Shown piece after piece: positions 1 through 10,775 of a stretch of 60,000 nt of DNA. The notes under the pieces were generated by a model. The model saw nothing but the letters and a program-made list of their open reading frames with translations, searched no databases and was not told the origin of the DNA. Source of the DNA: Bolinopsis microptera (Eukaryota > Ctenophora > Tentaculata > Lobata > Bolinopsidae); contig NC_087072.1 in the NCBI RefSeq assembly GCF_026151205.1, positions 14,796,169 to 14,856,168 on the forward strand, in the 5' to 3' direction. Position 1 is the first letter of the stretch; the number at the start of each line of letters is the position of its first letter. The translations under genes were made by a program, and so were the position numbers.

Positions 1-310
1 TGCTATTTCTCTCAGGATAAACCTGGCTTGAAATTCGTGCTATTAATTTGAGTCTTTACACAACAATCGATTATTTTATTTCAATCTGATTATCACAGAA
101 ATAACATTACAAAATCTCTATTATAATTCAGAGTTGTGTTCGTGTATGTATGCCCGCCCACTATATCCTTACCGACTTAAAGTGCGGTCGATAACTTCCT
201 GAGTATGGATGAGGCAGTGAAATAAGGTGAATGTTCTTCTTTTGATTATTTCCCTTAGCAGTGAGAGTACAGTCAACAATATTTAACAGGAGGAACCAGT
301 CCTCCTTACA

Positions 311-336
311 CCCCCCCCCCCCCCCCCCCCCCCCCC
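311..336. repeat. Poly-C homopolymer tract (C26)
   Basis: Twenty-six consecutive cytosines downstream of the last visible EXOC1 exon. The rest of 1-540 holds nothing I can support as coding; it is probably EXOC1 intron. Similar C/G runs recur at 4584-4598, 5340-5352, 16586-16599 and 16664-16680. Confidence 0.9.
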
Positions 337-540
337 ATTTACAGTCCATATACGCAAAGTTATTTTCCTACATGTCCATCTATTTTGATGTGTGTCCACT
401 AACAACTAAGTAAACCATGTTTATAGAATTGGTGGAGTTCAGGATGTCCTGATGCTCACCTGATGCCATCATCTAAAGGAACGTGTTTTGCTTTTGAAAA
501 CTAATAATACACAGCTTTATGCAACAATTAAAAAACTCAC

Positions 541-3500
541 GCCTGCAGTAGGGCATCCATCTTGTCCCTCTGCTCAGCCACACACACCATGTGTATGAGA
601 GGGGAGGCGTTGCACTTCTTCCTTTTGTCCCGGATCAGAAGGACAGCTTCAGTAACCCTGCTGATCTGACTAGCTGTCTTCAGAGGCATACTCAGCAGGA
701 TATCGGAGGTTGTCTCACTGAATGTGATCTGATCCAGCAGCTCTGTTAGCAGATCGTGTAGTTTCCGTGTGTTGTCATTCCTGGGATTTAATCATTGTTA
801 AAGGGTGTTGGTGTTACACAGGGTGTTATACAGGGTGTTACACAGGGTGTTACACAGGGTGTTACACAGGGTGTTACACAGGGTGTTACACAGGGTGTTA
901 CACAGGGTGTTACAAGACTCGTGTCCACATTTTAAATTTCGATTTTTGACTTTGATTCAGTTTTTGATTGAAAGCAAATATACGGACCTTATTTGTTGCT
1001 TCTGGTAGGATTGCAGTGTCTCCTCCATTCTTATCAAGTCCTCGTTTAATTCATCCTCGTATCTAACCATTATATCCTCCAGCCTAGCGGAGAGATCATT
1101 GTTAATTAAAAGTAAAATATCAAATAACGGAGTAGTTCGCTGTTTATTAGTCTCATGATTGAAATACTGATATCTGGATATTATCCGGTTGGAAGAGACA
1201 AGGACAAGTGAAACAAGGAAGTTAGGAGTAAGGGCAAATTTTCGGCGTCAACGCCATCTTCAGGCTCAAATTATTTGTTATATAGTAGTGTTGAAAGTAT
1301 TTAATACTTTCAAGTATGAGATGAAAGCTCCACAGAATAATGAGGATGACTGCCATTTGATCTTTATTATTTCCTTTTATTTCTCTCTTTTGCCAAGAAA
1401 TCCTACGATTTTCTTATCATTTAATTATTTCAAGCGCGGCGGAGCTTCAGATTCATTACATCAAATTTTAATATCGCTTTGAAAGTTCGAAAATGAATGA
1501 ATGTTACACGCTCCAATCTGGTAAAAAGAACAGCTTTAATCGCATGATATCGCGATGTAAAAAGGCACGTGCGATGCACTTTATTGCTCCCACGCTGTTT
1601 TTTAGCCGTTTTACAAATTTCCATTCCTAAGGTGCTTTTCCTGAACGACGTCTATTTATTCCGTTTCAACCAACGTACGGGTAAAGGAATAATTGTGCGC
1701 TGTTTTATTGATATAGGAACAACTACTCTATTAATCGTTATTCCTTGTGCTTCACGATCCAAATGGACACGTCTTTTATTCAATGAATGAAGAACAAAAA
1801 GAAAAAAAGACAAAGACAAAGCCATATTGGCCTAGCAATACATTATTAACCGCAGTCGATCAATAGTTTTAATTGTCTTAAATCGACCAGCTCTTTTATT
1901 ATTGTCCTAGTCTGAATCGTCTGATATCAAATATGGGAAAACGGCGATGCCAGTGATATTATAAACGGCACGATACTACATCTAGTATGTACTCCTCCTC
2001 CGAGCGCAATCCATAGTTTGATTTGTTGTCCCAATATATGGAAAGTCAACAGTTTTAGTTAGTCGTAAGTTATCATAGATCAACAAAACGGTATAAATTT
2101 ACATTTGTCACATATTTACAGGTTATGGTTAATGGAGTTACAGTACACTAGAAGAACAAAGCCAACAACAACGCAACATTACAGATGCAAACAATATCAA
2201 CACTGCGCCATATAATAATGTCTACATCTGATATGAACATCAGTATTTTAGGTTTCAGCTGGATATACAACTGTTCTGGTTACATGCTCTGATTTCTAGG
2301 AGATTTTGAAATTATTTACCATAATGATATATCGTTTGGTTTTGCCGTAAAATTCCACTTTATGTGTATTCAGAGTGATATCTGGAGCAATACCACAGCG
2401 TTCTTTGATCATAATCTCACGGAGAACAAGAAACACGGACAATCCCACTACAGCAGTTACGAAGAAATAAAGGTTTCATGATCTACCGACTGAGTTAACT
2501 AAGTATTAAGACCTAAAATATATGTGCAATGTGTTCTGGTCCTTTTTCCAAAATACAGGTATGTTCTAACAGCACTACAAAACACTGAACACCTTTCTTT
2601 ACACATTTCCTCCACTTGATTTAGCGGCTACCTTCGTTGCTCATCTCACTCTGAAAACGGGCATCAGAACAGACGCTTAGTTTTGAAGAAGAGAGTTACT
2701 GCACTAAGTGTAAGAACACCTATGCATAAGCTACCAAATTACTGTTTAATCAAGTTTCTTTTCTGAAGAAACTTGGGGAATAAATGGGCATGGGGTTTAA
2801 TGATGTACCTGCCTGTTTATATTTGTATTGAGATTATTTATGTGACTCTCACGTATTTTTTGATCCATGTGCAAAAGTGTTTCCCTGCTCTATCAATGAA
2901 AATACCTGCACAGCTCGTGAAGGGCGTGGTCCATTATGTTAAACAGTCTGATGACGTCATTCTCAACAGCCATAATGGAATGAATATTCGCTTTGGTAAG
3001 TCCAGACAGCTCGTTCATGAGTTTCTCCATGAAGTCCTCCGCGTTCTCAACCGCCCAATCTATACCGTCCGTTACAACACCTGATATTATTATTTATACT
3101 CAATTTTTTACCTCAAATAATCGTTTGAGTAGAAATATTTCCTCCTCATCAAGCTCATTTTTAAGAATTTGAAACTGAAACTAAAAGAGCCACCAAGTGG
3201 AATAGGCTGTATATCTAGAGAAAAGTGTACAATGTATGTATGATACAAGGGAATTCATAATGTAGCATAACATTGTAAACCAGATGAACCACTTCTTTAT
3301 GGCAGAATAACGGGACCATGATTAAACTCAGGTCACAAATCAATTAAATACCAAGATCCTGCTCCTCCTCTCCAGTAAGGTATTTGTACTCTTTCATCTC
3401 GAGAGCAGGGGATCCCAAAAGTGACACTTGTTTCAAGGTCTTAGACAGAGACAGAGAATCCTGCGATTAAATCAGAGTCAAGTGGAAGTATTTTTAATGC

Positions 3501-5722
3501 TGACAGATACTGCTCAATTTAGTGTCAATTTAAAAGGCTACGTCATAATCATCTTGGGAAGTGGGTACCGTAAAGGAAGAACTTGAGAAAGCAGTGAAAT
3601 CAAAGAATCGACTTGTCAAAAGTTTAAAAATGTAACGCATTACACGTAGGAAACGCTCATGGCGCAGACAAAACTTAAAGAATTTCATTTGAAGTGCTTA
3701 TTGAGGAATTAACAAGACAAGTTATATAATTAAGTTCATTATTTATAGAAGCATATAACACAATAAATTAATCAAGGATGCAGATCTCTCAGTATGAAAT
3801 AAAGGCATTGTTTTGAATTATGGGAAAATAATGAAATCTGAGAAAATTAGGTGTAATGAAGAGAGTACCCCAAGCATGATAATGAAAACATGTCCTAGAC
3901 TTACAATTTTAGGTTCAGAAGCTTTACTAAGATGAGACTGTAAAGGTTATAACTTATGAGATCTTAATGATTATTATATATTAGTAAAGTTGGCTGAGAT
4001 TTACTGGACTTCACATTTATTGGATCATAAAGCTGCTTTTATTTTGATTAAAATGGATCAAACCATATTAGAACTTTACTGTATTATAAATACAAACAGG
4101 AAATTGAATGCAATAGTTATGACACGAGAAGTATGTATTATGATGTGTAGTATCTGTTACCTGGAGCATGTTGTAATTAATGTTTAGAAACTGGGGCGTG
4201 GCTGTCATGTGCTCATTCACCAACTTCCACAGTGAGACTAGGAAATTCTTCTTTGCTCGACCACTAAATAATACACAAATTAAAATATAAACCATGATGA
4301 GAACATTTAAGTGATAACAGAAAAGACAAGCAACAATTCAATCAAACCCCTGCTCTTAAACATACCTCTCAGCGGACCATTTTACAGTTAGTGGAGACAT
4401 GAGGTTACTCCCTTTTTCAAAAACCAGCTCCAACTCAGTTTCTTCTTCATCCTCGCTCACCCCGTTGACTAAACGCAGCTTTGCCAGATCATATTTTGTC
4501 TTAACCTGACATGATTTTGTTCAGGAGTATGCTGTGAAATAGCAATTCCAATAACGACCGTACTTATAACGACTGTACATGTAGGGGGGGGGGGGGGGTA
4601 CCATTGTCCATTTTGTCCATTTTGTCTTTGTCTTTTTTTACATTTTTTTGTGGAGGACAGTGTTTTGGGGACAAAATGGACAATACTATGGACAAAAGGG
4701 ACAACAACTTTGGACAAATGAGACAAAAAATTAGACAAGCTCAAATGTAGAGAATGTATATATTCTACTCGACATCAACAATTTAGATTTTCATGTCAAT
4801 GTTTTGCTGTACTTAGAATCAACTGAAACCACTGAAGGGACTGAAATAAGCAGAATTCATCAACGGCATCACATAAATAAATGTGTACACGGTTCAGTCA
4901 ATATTTCATTAATCCCATTAATCAAGTGGTGATATCAAAAAAGTCATCATCTTTTAATATCATAACGCTCATAGCGGCCAGAAGCAGATACCCAGACCCA
5001 CACAATTACTTTTCCATTAACAATATGCCGACAATATCGCGATCGAGCTAATGGGTATTCGCTTTTTCCTATGAAGTAGGAGAAAAAGCATGCCCGTCCT
5101 CTAATCAAGATTTTCTTATTCCTCCTCTTTTTCCTGAACATTTGTCTCGTTTGTCCCTGTCCTTTTTGTCCATTTTGTCCCTGTCTTTTTGTCCATTTTG
5201 TCCATTTTGTCCTTGTCTTTTTTGTCTTTTTTGTCCCTATTTTCTTTTTTTGTCCCTTTTGTCCCTCTTGTCCCTTTTGTCCCTTTTGTCTTTGTCTTTT
5301 TTCAGTTTTTTTTGTGCAGGGATAAAATGGACAGTGGTACCCCCCCCCCCCCACTGTACTAAGAAAAGTGCATTATATAGTAAATACCTGTTCAAAACAG
5401 AATTTGGAATAATTTATTGATGTAAATGGTGCTAACCTGAAAACGTATCTTCCCATGATCAATCTGTTTGACTTGGTAGAGGGCACAATTCAGCACATCC
5501 TTATCTGAAATAATACTGTGAATAAAAGAAACCTAAATTTTCTAAAATCATCATAATTCATTTTGAATATATTTGATTCGATAGTGGTAATTTAAATCAA
5601 ACACTCAACTTATGGCCAGTAAAATATTCATATAGTTCATACTTCTGATGATAAGGAGGACAGCAATGAAGACCTTGCTCCTCTTAGCACCGGTTTTAGT
5701 TGCACGAATAAATGATTCCACC
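541..5722 (-). CDS. EXOC1: Exocyst complex component 1 (Sec3), partial, at least 8 exons
   Basis: Exocyst subunit that tethers secretory vesicles at PIP2-rich plasma membrane. Exons in transcription order: 5722-5643, 5504-5437, 4505-4366, 4263-4161, 3460-3352, 3080-2906, 1083-988, 780-541. All have AG/GT borders and the phases close from one to the next. The first four encode the N-terminal Sec3 PH-like domain (FIRATKTGAKRSKVFIAVLL, then a basic/acidic segment and LVSLWKLVNEHM). Exon 3460-3352 adds EYKYLTGEEEQDLG, and the next has AVENAEDFMEKLMNEL and ANIHSIMAVENDV, matching the conserved Sec3 block (human: DAEAF..KLSREL, GANIQSIMASE). The last two exons give the following coiled coil (LEDIMVRYEDEL; KLHDLLTELLDQ). 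The gene is cut by the left window edge after the donor at 540, so the C-terminal half is missing. The start codon was not found; see the candidate exon at 7171-7228. Introns hold a minisatellite and an inverted-repeat element. Family identity is certain; the 5' end is not. Confidence 0.9.
802..914. repeat. 12-bp minisatellite in EXOC1 intron
   Basis: About nine tandem copies of CAGGGTGTTACA with one ATA variant, lying between the two last EXOC1 exons seen (988-1083 and 541-780). As 12 is a multiple of 3, every frame stays open and mimics a Cys/Tyr/Thr/Gly repeat protein. It is flanked by good splice sites and is intronic. Confidence 0.9.
4584..5352. mobile_element. Inverted-repeat element with G-tract ends in EXOC1 intron
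   Basis: The left end is a 15-G run followed by GTACCATTGTCCATTTTGTC. The right end read in reverse complement is a 13-G run followed by GTACCACTGTCCATTTTATC. The ends are therefore an inverted repeat of about 35 bp in a ~770-bp segment. The interior is rich in TTTTGTCC/GGACAAAA tracts in both orientations. No coding potential is seen and the target-site duplication is unclear. It lies between EXOC1 exons 4505-4366 and 5504-5437. Confidence 0.6.
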
Positions 5723-6056
5723 CTGAAATGATGTTCAAGATAAATTTTCTTAGCAGTCACTTTAACTTATAGGGTCAAAGGTCTCTTTTACAGAATAAAC
5801 CAGTCAAATTTAAATTATTTTCACAATAAGTTGCCCAAATACTAACTGAGCATGATCCAGAAATGATGACAAAGACTGAAAAAGGGAGGTCTGTCTTATT
5901 TGAACTGAGCTGGCCAGGGTATTGCAGCGTGGCATGGGTTCCATGATATCCATAATATATCTTTACCGCTCATCAGCTTCCATTCTCTGAACAGATCTAT
6001 TAGCAAATAATAGGATGAAATGTTGCCACATTGTTAAATGTATCTGTCTGCTATTA

Positions 6057-6085
6057 TACAGGATGGTCCAAAAGTAACTACCCAC
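6057..6085. repeat. Single Tc1/mariner-like terminus
   Basis: TACAGGATGGTCCAAAAGTA resembles the CAGGGTGG-CCAAAAGT ends of IS630/Tc1/mariner elements. Related sequences occur at 53748-53775 and, in other orientation or form, near 26670 and 58850-58890. No partner end was found nearby, so it is only a remnant. Confidence 0.4.
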
Positions 6086-6090
6086 ATTCA

Positions 6091-6331
6091 CAGTGGCGTA
6101 ACGTTGCCTGTTGGTGCCCCCCTGAAAAAGCGCCCCCCCTGTTGGCACACCTTCCCCTTTTGGCACCCCTCCCTACAATTGAACAAATTAGGTGATTTTA
6201 GAGGATACGCCGGTAAAATCTCTAAAACAGTTTTTTTCAAAATTTTTCCACATTCAAACGACGATTTGGCGCCCCCTAAGATGGCGCTCTCCTGCACAGC
6301 GGAGTCAGCAGGGCCCTCCGTTACGCCACTG
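6091..6331. mobile_element. hAT-type MITE
   Basis: A 241-bp segment begins CAGTGGCGTAACG and ends CGTTACGCCACTG, a typical hAT terminal inverted repeat. It is flanked by an 8-bp target duplication with one mismatch: CACATTCA (6083-6090) and CACATGCA (6332-6339). There is no transposase. Open frames across it are by-products of its inverted ends. Confidence 0.85.
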
Positions 6332-7170
6332 CACATGCAACCCTTTGATAACAAAATAACTTTTGAGAAAAGATAATTATATTATTTATCACAAATTTAT
6401 TACACAATCAATCAATAAATATATAACCGAATAAATAATATCCAACTAAATTTTGGCGCTTGATGGTAACATCTAACATACTATTACATATTACAAATAT
6501 ACTTGAGTGGAGTAAAAGCGTAAGCTAGCAGGTAGCGCGCTGTGTATCAGGATAATTGCACACAAATTTCAGAGAATATAGATATGGGTCAAACTTAGAT
6601 TTTCTGCCACTCCCTCTTTCTCACTATTGTTGTCTTAAAGTGAGTTCTTAGCTACGAGCAAGGAATTTCAATTTTCTAGACACACTTGGTCTGATAATTG
6701 AAGTGCTTTCCCAAAATTTCAAGTTGGTTGTCTACAATTTAGCCGAGAAAACGTGGTTACGTTTTCTCTGCACTTAATCAGTGATTTCGTCACCCAATCA
6801 GTGATATTGGGAGCTATTCGCTAGCGTGCAACGATGACTCATTGAATGAGTCTCATTAAGCCGGCGGTACCAAGCATTTTGGGGGACGACAAACTGATCA
6901 CTTTGAGTGAATACTGATAGTGACCTTCCTGAAAATTTAAAAATTCGTGTTATAGCGCTTCGGTTGCTGTCCTTTAAGAAGTCTCCGACCAATTAGGCCA
7001 TTGATTGAGTGAAGAGACCACTGATTAGGGACTAACACCAGATCTTAAAATGGTCCTAACTCAGTTTAGTTGTAAACAATTAACATGAAATTTTGAAAGA
7101 AGCACTTCAATTATCAAATCACATGTGTCTATCCCTTACATACAATTAATTACAAAAGCGCTAATTATAC

Positions 7171-7228
7171 CTGTTTCAAAAGCATCCTGTCTGGAAGTTC
7201 CCTGACTGCTGTGTGAATCTTTGGATCT
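7171..7228 (-). other. Candidate upstream coding exon of EXOC1
   Basis: Between a possible acceptor (AAAATAG, ending at 7229) and a donor (CAG|GTATAA) the minus strand reads DPKIHTAVRELPDRMLLKQ. This resembles the N-terminus of human Sec3 (IKHALQ...PNDERLL), which directly precedes the segment encoded by the next recognised exon at 5722. The phases do not match directly: this exon ends in phase 0, while the exon at 5722 needs one base to complete a codon. Either a small exon or a one-base error lies between, or the similarity is chance. No start codon is visible in frame. Confidence 0.35.
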
Positions 7229-9291
7229 ATTTTTATATTGATATGATTTTTATATACCTATATATTTATCGCATAATTTCCCTGTCAGCCTGAACAAACC
7301 TGGCACCATCAAATCTTACCTCTAGAAACCCCAGAACTCATCAAGCCTAGTCTGAATTCAAAACTAGTTGACCAGCTACGTAAAGTTTCCTGGACAACTG
7401 GAACCTTTTCGGCCATGCACAAGCTAACAGCATGTATCAATGAAACAAGAAATTTCAATGAAACAAGAAATTTAATTTTAGCACATTTTACAGAATAAAA
7501 AGATGTAAAACAATTCATAAAATATAATGCCCATTTGGTGTATGACTTTTTGTACTTGACTGCTTGTTTGGTTTTGGAAGGACAGGTAACTAACGGGGCA
7601 AGGAATGCGCGTGCCTGGGAGCTTTTGCACACACCAAAACGCTAGTTCAGTTAAGTTTTTAGAGACAAGGCTCACATTAGGACTATACGAAAAATTGTTA
7701 GCAGACATTAGGGGTTCTGTTTAAAGTTTTTACTATCTAGGTTGCAGTCTTGTTGTGACAAAAAGTCTACACTAAAACATGCTTGATTTTATATAATTGT
7801 GTAGTTCAAGGATTAAAAATGCACCATCAAGGTGGATATTGGAGAGCAGGCGAAAGATTATGGCTTAAATTTATCAATGGTTATAATAAGCTATAAATAT
7901 TTTAAACTATACAATGCTAATTAAAAATTTCTTTATACTTCATTCTCAAATTAAAATTTAAAAATTCAAAAATATACATTCATTTTATTAAAACTTTCTC
8001 ACACGTACTTTACTCACAGGACAAGACTTGGAAAACAGTAGCCTAGGGTAATTTAATTTAGATGTGTGTGACCAGCCAGTTATAATGTTTGGAAAATAAT
8101 ATTTGTGCAGTCAAAGTCTTTAACGGTCCAATCAAGCAGGGCGTGGTTATGTTGATTAGCTAGTAGCGCACGTTTTAGCTTTCCTCGCAAGCACATTACA
8201 CTAGTAGTCAAATCAGTCATTCTGAACTTTGGGGTTAAGATGTTAAAAATTTTGGTTGATCTAGTGTTGTGATTGTCAGGTGGGTCTGCCTGACAGATTA
8301 GAAGGCAGGGTTTCCTTGATGAACATGTGTAACCCTCATGTAAGGATATTGGAGCACGGAATTTCATTATCTTGTAGAGCTCGAGGTAACTGTGGTATGT
8401 ATATAGATTTTGTATAGCTAGAATATTATTATGCTTGAATATCGGTTTGGTGTGCTCTTTTATGGTCCTGCAGTGGAGTCTCCTTGTCCTTGGATCTGTG
8501 TTTTGATCCGTCTTTTCTTAAAATTTTCCATTTCTGTCATTTAGACTCACCTATTAAATGTTAATCGACACCACTGGTCCTAGTTAGATTAAGCCATGGC
8601 ACGACTGCTCAAACGTAACAGTTAAATAGGTGTGACATACTATTATATTCTTATAATTATAAATCAAGAGGCTTGCATATAATGAACATATTATATCATA
8701 TGAATTGATTGCACTGCTAATAAATAAAATACTTTGTTTTACTAAAAATACTTTGTTTTACTCTATAAACTTTGGAGCTCTTATTTCAAAACGTTTTCAT
8801 TTTATGACGACAATAGTGAAAACGAGGAACACCCTCAGTAATCGTTGAAATTTTACGAAACTTACAAGAAATCTAAGTTTGACCAATTCATTACCCAAGC
8901 ACTGCCAAAAGTCCTGAAAATTAACTTTAACTTTACAGATTCCTCTCCTCTGATTGGCTGAATCGTGTCACGTGCAGCTTGTACATTGGAATCTACAAGC
9001 GTGCAATCAGTGCGCATTATCATACTTGCTTGATCGCTTCGAGATCATTGCTTTGATTCGTAAAGCAACACAAGTGATTCGGAAGAGTTCAAATTGTTAA
9101 AAAGCCCAAGTGCCAAGGCCCAAAAGTAAAGCAAATATAAATATCATTTGATTTTGTGACAAAACACATTTCAAGAAAACAAAAAATAAATTGTGACAAA
9201 ATACATTTATTTTTTATTCGCATTTTAGCACAAAAATAAAATGGTACAGTATATGAAGTAGGTATATTGTATAACACCAATATAAATATTT
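7229..9291. other. Gene-poor AT-rich stretch
   Basis: Short open frames here show no recognisable domain, no splice-supported extension and an AT-driven composition. Between 7440 and 7475 a short phrase (AATGAAACAAGAAATTT) is duplicated. I see no RNA gene. Confidence 0.5.
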
Positions 9292-9408
9292 TTGTAGCGC
9301 GATGCGTTACTGTGCCGCGCCGCGCACTCAATGAGGCTTCTAGATCGGCGAAATGCGCTACTGTGCCGCGCCGAGCTGCCATGAATTGACATCGTCAATT
9401 AAAAATAT

Positions 9409-9508
9409 TTGTATCACGCGGTGACCCCCACTGCCGCTTCACTGTAGCGTCTTCGACGCTACAGGGGGAGCCGCGCACTTCGTGCGCGGCGGGTCATACA
9501 ACGTATGA
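9409..9508. repeat. Cloverleaf-like GC-rich hairpin cassette
   Basis: An outer stem TGACCC (9422-9427) pairs with GGGTCA (9491-9496), and TTGTA/TACAA extends it around a bulge. It encloses two hairpins: CTGTAGCGTC-TTC-GACGCTACAG, and GCCGCGCA-CTTCG-TGCGCGGC. A second copy at 50817-50915 keeps the outer stem and a perfect second hairpin with a shorter loop. It could form a cruciform or a structured RNA; function is unknown. Confidence 0.55.
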
Positions 9509-9955
9509 CAAAAAAATATTTGAATAACTTTACACGTATTAAAACAATATATAAAATATGTTGTAGGCTTATCTTTACTAACGCGCGCACTGTTCACCTA
9601 ATCATGTGCTTTCGCGCCGCTGCGGGTGCGCTTGTTTCACAAGTTGCAAGTACCGCCGGGAGCTGGAGGAGGGCGCGCGCCACTGCAAGCGTAATGGTTC
9701 TGGATAAAATAACGCGCACTGCATTGCTTCACAATTTATCGACATTGTTTTATATTTCCAATTAATAAACGGGTATTACTAATTTAAGTTTCAGCTATCT
9801 CGCTGCTGTTCTTTTTAAATAAAAAAAGGCAGTTGTTCATTGTTAATGGGGGTTAATAACGGGTGATACTCGTAAAATATCTGTTCCATATAGAGTACAT
9901 TTCGGCGCGCGTCCTGGTAGGTTGTAAACCTACAATAATGGGGGCCAACATTTTA

Positions 9956-10047
9956 ACGGGTGATACTCGTAAAATATCTGTTCCAGGACCGTCGACGAGT
10001 CCAACTCGGCGCGCGTCCTGGTTGCTGGTAGGTTGTAAACCTACAAC
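9956..10047 (+). repeat. Dispersed structured motif, copy 1
   Basis: GGGTGATACTCGTAAAATAT is followed by the stem CCAGGAC (9983-9989) / GTCCTGG (10015-10021), which encloses CGTCGACGAGTCCAACTCGG. Then comes the hairpin GTAGGTT-GTA-AACCTAC (10028-10044). A partial copy lies just upstream at 9856-9937. See the findings for the compensatory changes and the comparison with hammerhead ribozymes. Confidence 0.65.
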
Positions 10048-10775
10048 CAACATTTCGAGAAGAAAGCGGCGCGCGCTACTTTGAGGAAAATCCGTCAATA
10101 AATGATAAAGGCAGTAGCGTTTTTGAGTTTGTTATTATCTTTCAAAAGGATTTCAAGTAATTTTACAATTGTATAATTTAACGGATGATACTCGTAAAAT
10201 GTTTGTTTAAAATTTAATTGACGATGTCAATTCATGGCAGCTCGGCGCGGCACAGTAGCGCATCTCACCGATCTAGCTGTGAGAAGCCTTATTAAGTGCG
10301 CGGCGCGGCACAGTAACGCATCGCGCTACAAGTTTAAAATATGAGACCAAAGCTCGGCGCGCGTCTTAATAGGTTATAAACATACACGTGTATAATTAGT
10401 GCAATGCGTGCAATTTAAAGAATGTACTTTCTGTAGAGATTTTATAAATCGCCAACTATTCAATTATGTTTTAAACTTGTGCATTGTGTCAGATCATGTC
10501 TAGATTCTTTTAAATTATTGGATCTATCACCAAAGTCATTAGGGTTGACAAAGAGTTTAGTACAACCAAGATTTTATTTTTAGTTATATAAAAGGAGATT
10601 CTGTCTGAATATTTGATGTTTGAGCATCAAGCTTTATTCACAAGGTTTGCAATTGTTTCTTTCAAAGAGTTAGGTATTGTACATGGACTTTATTTAACTT
10701 TATAAACTCATCAAGTCAGTTCAGCTTATGTTTACAGTTCTCCCGGAAGTCAGCATCGCTCTTCGTTACGCCACT

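Larger units (their letters stand above)
9292..10332. mobile_element. Non-autonomous element with ~110-bp terminal inverted repeats
   Basis: The left end (9292-9400) begins TTGTAGCGCGATGCGTTACT. The right end (10214-10332) is its reverse complement over ~110 bp, with small indels. Each end contains the phrase ATGCGYTACTGTGCCGCGCC twice. The interior has a GC-rich multi-hairpin cassette (9409-9508), then copies of the dispersed structured motif (9856-10047), and no transposase. Related ends occur at 49375-49497, 50637-50988 and 51133-51170. The superfamily is unknown, as no clean target duplication was seen. Confidence 0.7.

Noticed and set aside
767-1008. Cys/Tyr/Thr/Gly repeat protein frames on plus
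   Set aside because: Produced by a 12-bp minisatellite within an EXOC1 intron; all frames stay open because the unit is a multiple of three.
4947-5420. Lys/Gln/Thr-rich and Ser/Leu/Phe-rich open frames
   Set aside because: Low-complexity translation of TTTTGTCC tracts inside an inverted-repeat element.
6038-6376. 112-codon open frame
   Set aside because: It runs through a hAT MITE, including both inverted ends; no domain.
9505-9765. 86-codon frame downstream of the hairpin cassette
   Set aside because: Composition follows repeat DNA; no domain and it lies inside a non-autonomous element.
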